5,729 nt of DNA from JBKEDC01 sp047974225 (GTDB taxonomy: Bacteria; Bacteroidota; Bacteroidia; Bacteroidales; Prolixibacteraceae). Within the stretch, counting starts at the first letter, position 1; each line of letters begins with the position of its first letter. Below are positions 4,951 through 5,729 of this stretch, piece after piece. The stretch is taken from contig JBKECD010000204.1 in NCBI GenBank assembly GCA_047974225.1, positions 1 to 5,729 of the forward strand, written 5' to 3'. The notes under the pieces were generated by a model, which saw nothing but the letters and a program-made list of their open reading frames with translations, was not told the origin of the DNA and ran no database searches. A program made the position numbers and the translations under genes.

Positions 4951-5729
4951 ATGTCAATTTGGAATGAGGTGAAAGAGTCCTTCGCAAAAGGAACAGTCAT
5001 CACAAAACTTATCTATGTGAATGTGGCGCTATTTGTGCTCATCAGGCTAGCGGATGTGTTTGCCTATCTGCTGGGTTCGCCTTTTTCATTGTTGCCTTAT
5101 TTCACCTTGCCAGCAAACCTTGATGAGCTGTGGCATCGTCCATGGACGATTGTCAGCTATATGTTTATGCATGCTGGTTTTCTGCATCTGCTATTTAATA
5201 TGCTGTGGCTGTATTGGATGGGTGAGCTTTTCTTGCGTTATTTCACTCCTAGTCAGCTCCTCGGAGTCTATCTCATGGGCGGACTGAGCGGTGCGGTGTG
5301 CTATCTGCTGCTCTATAATATCTCGCCATCCTTGGGCGAGAAGCTTCATGTGGTGCAGCTTCTCGGTGCGTCGGGCTCGGTGCTAGCCATTGCCTCGGCA
5401 GTGGGCACTTATGCGCCCAATCATCCCATTCGTTTATTTTTCATCGGGGAAATCAAGATGAAGCATCTCGTGATTGCGTCTTTTGTGATTTACCTGCTCG
5501 GCATGAGCGGCACGAATGCTGGGGGCAATATCGCTCATGTGGGCGGACTGCTCTTGGGCTTTTTGTTTGTGCTGAGCTATCGGAAAGGCAATGATTTCAC
5601 GCGCTGGGTTCTCTCATTAATCGCCTTTTTCGACAAGCTTTTCACTGCCAAGCCCAAAATCAGGGTGAGCTATCGCAATCCTAATCAGCAGCAACGTGCT
5701 GGGAAGAAGCGGTCGTCTTCTGCCGACCA
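4951..5729 (+). CDS. Rhomboid family intramembrane serine protease (second), 3' end outside the window
   Basis: The frame is open from ATG 4951 to the window end: 259 codons with no stop, so the C-terminus is missing. Six membrane segments are likely: about 18-42, 68-88, 97-120, 138-155, 170-190 and 194-213. The catalytic features are HAGFLHLLFNMLWLYWMG with His79 and Asn83, GASGSVLA with Ser141, and AGGNIAHVGGLLLG with His196, giving an apparently active Ser-His dyad. Compared with the first rhomboid it has a longer first loop (about 43-66) and no long insertion before the serine segment. It also has a basic cytoplasmic tail after residue 213 that includes a hydrophobic stretch (WVLSLIAFF) and ends in a Lys/Arg/Ser-rich run (QQQRAGKKRSSSAD). 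It is therefore a diverged paralogue, not a recent duplicate. It lies 11 bases after the first rhomboid with a strong ribosome binding site, so the two are almost certainly cotranscribed. Substrate unknown. Confidence 0.93.
   Translation, partial: MSIWNEVKESFAKGTVITKLIYVNVALFVLIRLADVFAYLLGSPFSLLPYFTLPANLDELWHRPWTIVSYMFMHAGFLHLLFNMLWLYWMGELFLRYFTPSQLLGVYLMGGLSGAVCYLLLYNISPSLGEKLHVVQLLGASGSVLAIASAVGTYAPNHPIRLFFIGEIKMKHLVIASFVIYLLGMSGTNAGGNIAHVGGLLLGFLFVLSYRKGNDFTRWVLSLIAFFDKLFTAKPKIRVSYRNPNQQQRAGKKRSSSAD

Noticed and set aside
5054..5287. Cysteine-rich 77-codon open frame
   Set aside because: It is a shifted reading of the second rhomboid gene, whose own frame has all catalytic motifs and a strong ribosome binding site.

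Overview
The window looks like a chromosomal piece of a Bacteroidales genome (phylum Bacteroidota). The family is uncertain; Prevotellaceae, Muribaculaceae and relatives all fit. The reasons are a Bacteroidota-type -7 promoter element (TACCTTTG) ahead of the mutL operon, the C-terminal end of a DUF6377-type regulator (a Bacteroidota family), an esterase that starts without a Shine-Dalgarno sequence, and the order mutL - rhomboid - rhomboid, which I recall from Bacteroidales genomes. All genes lie on the + strand.

Left part (1-1498): the last 95 codons of a DUF6377-like regulator with a C-terminal helix-turn-helix, then after 17 bases a complete secreted esterase. The esterase has a signal peptide, an N-terminal E-set/CBM48-like domain and a CE1-type alpha/beta hydrolase domain with a visible Ser-Asp-His triad. 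No promoter is visible between the two genes.

Middle (1499-1894): a 396-base stretch without a gene. It holds six tandem units with an exact 43-bp period (1573-1830). Five carry an identical 10-bp core. The first unit has the core in reverse orientation, so the ends of the array mirror each other and the first arm can fold onto later ones. The array stops just short of the mutL-operon promoter. It is the least explained structure in the window.

Right part (1895-5729): a likely operon. A 104-aa protein with one C-terminal membrane segment overlaps mutL by ATGA. MutL (629 aa) has an intact GHKL ATPase domain, but the positions that carry the metal-dependent endonuclease motifs in other MutL proteins are degenerate. 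A short GC-rich gap with hairpins leads to a first rhomboid-family serine protease (246 aa), then 11 bases later a second, different rhomboid that runs off the window end. Mismatch repair and intramembrane proteolysis have no known functional link, so the operon may reflect conserved gene order rather than a shared pathway.

I see no tRNA, rRNA, CRISPR array, insertion sequence or phage gene. Most of the content is ordinary core genome. The items worth a second look are the repeat array, the MutL C-terminus and the hairpins before the first rhomboid gene.
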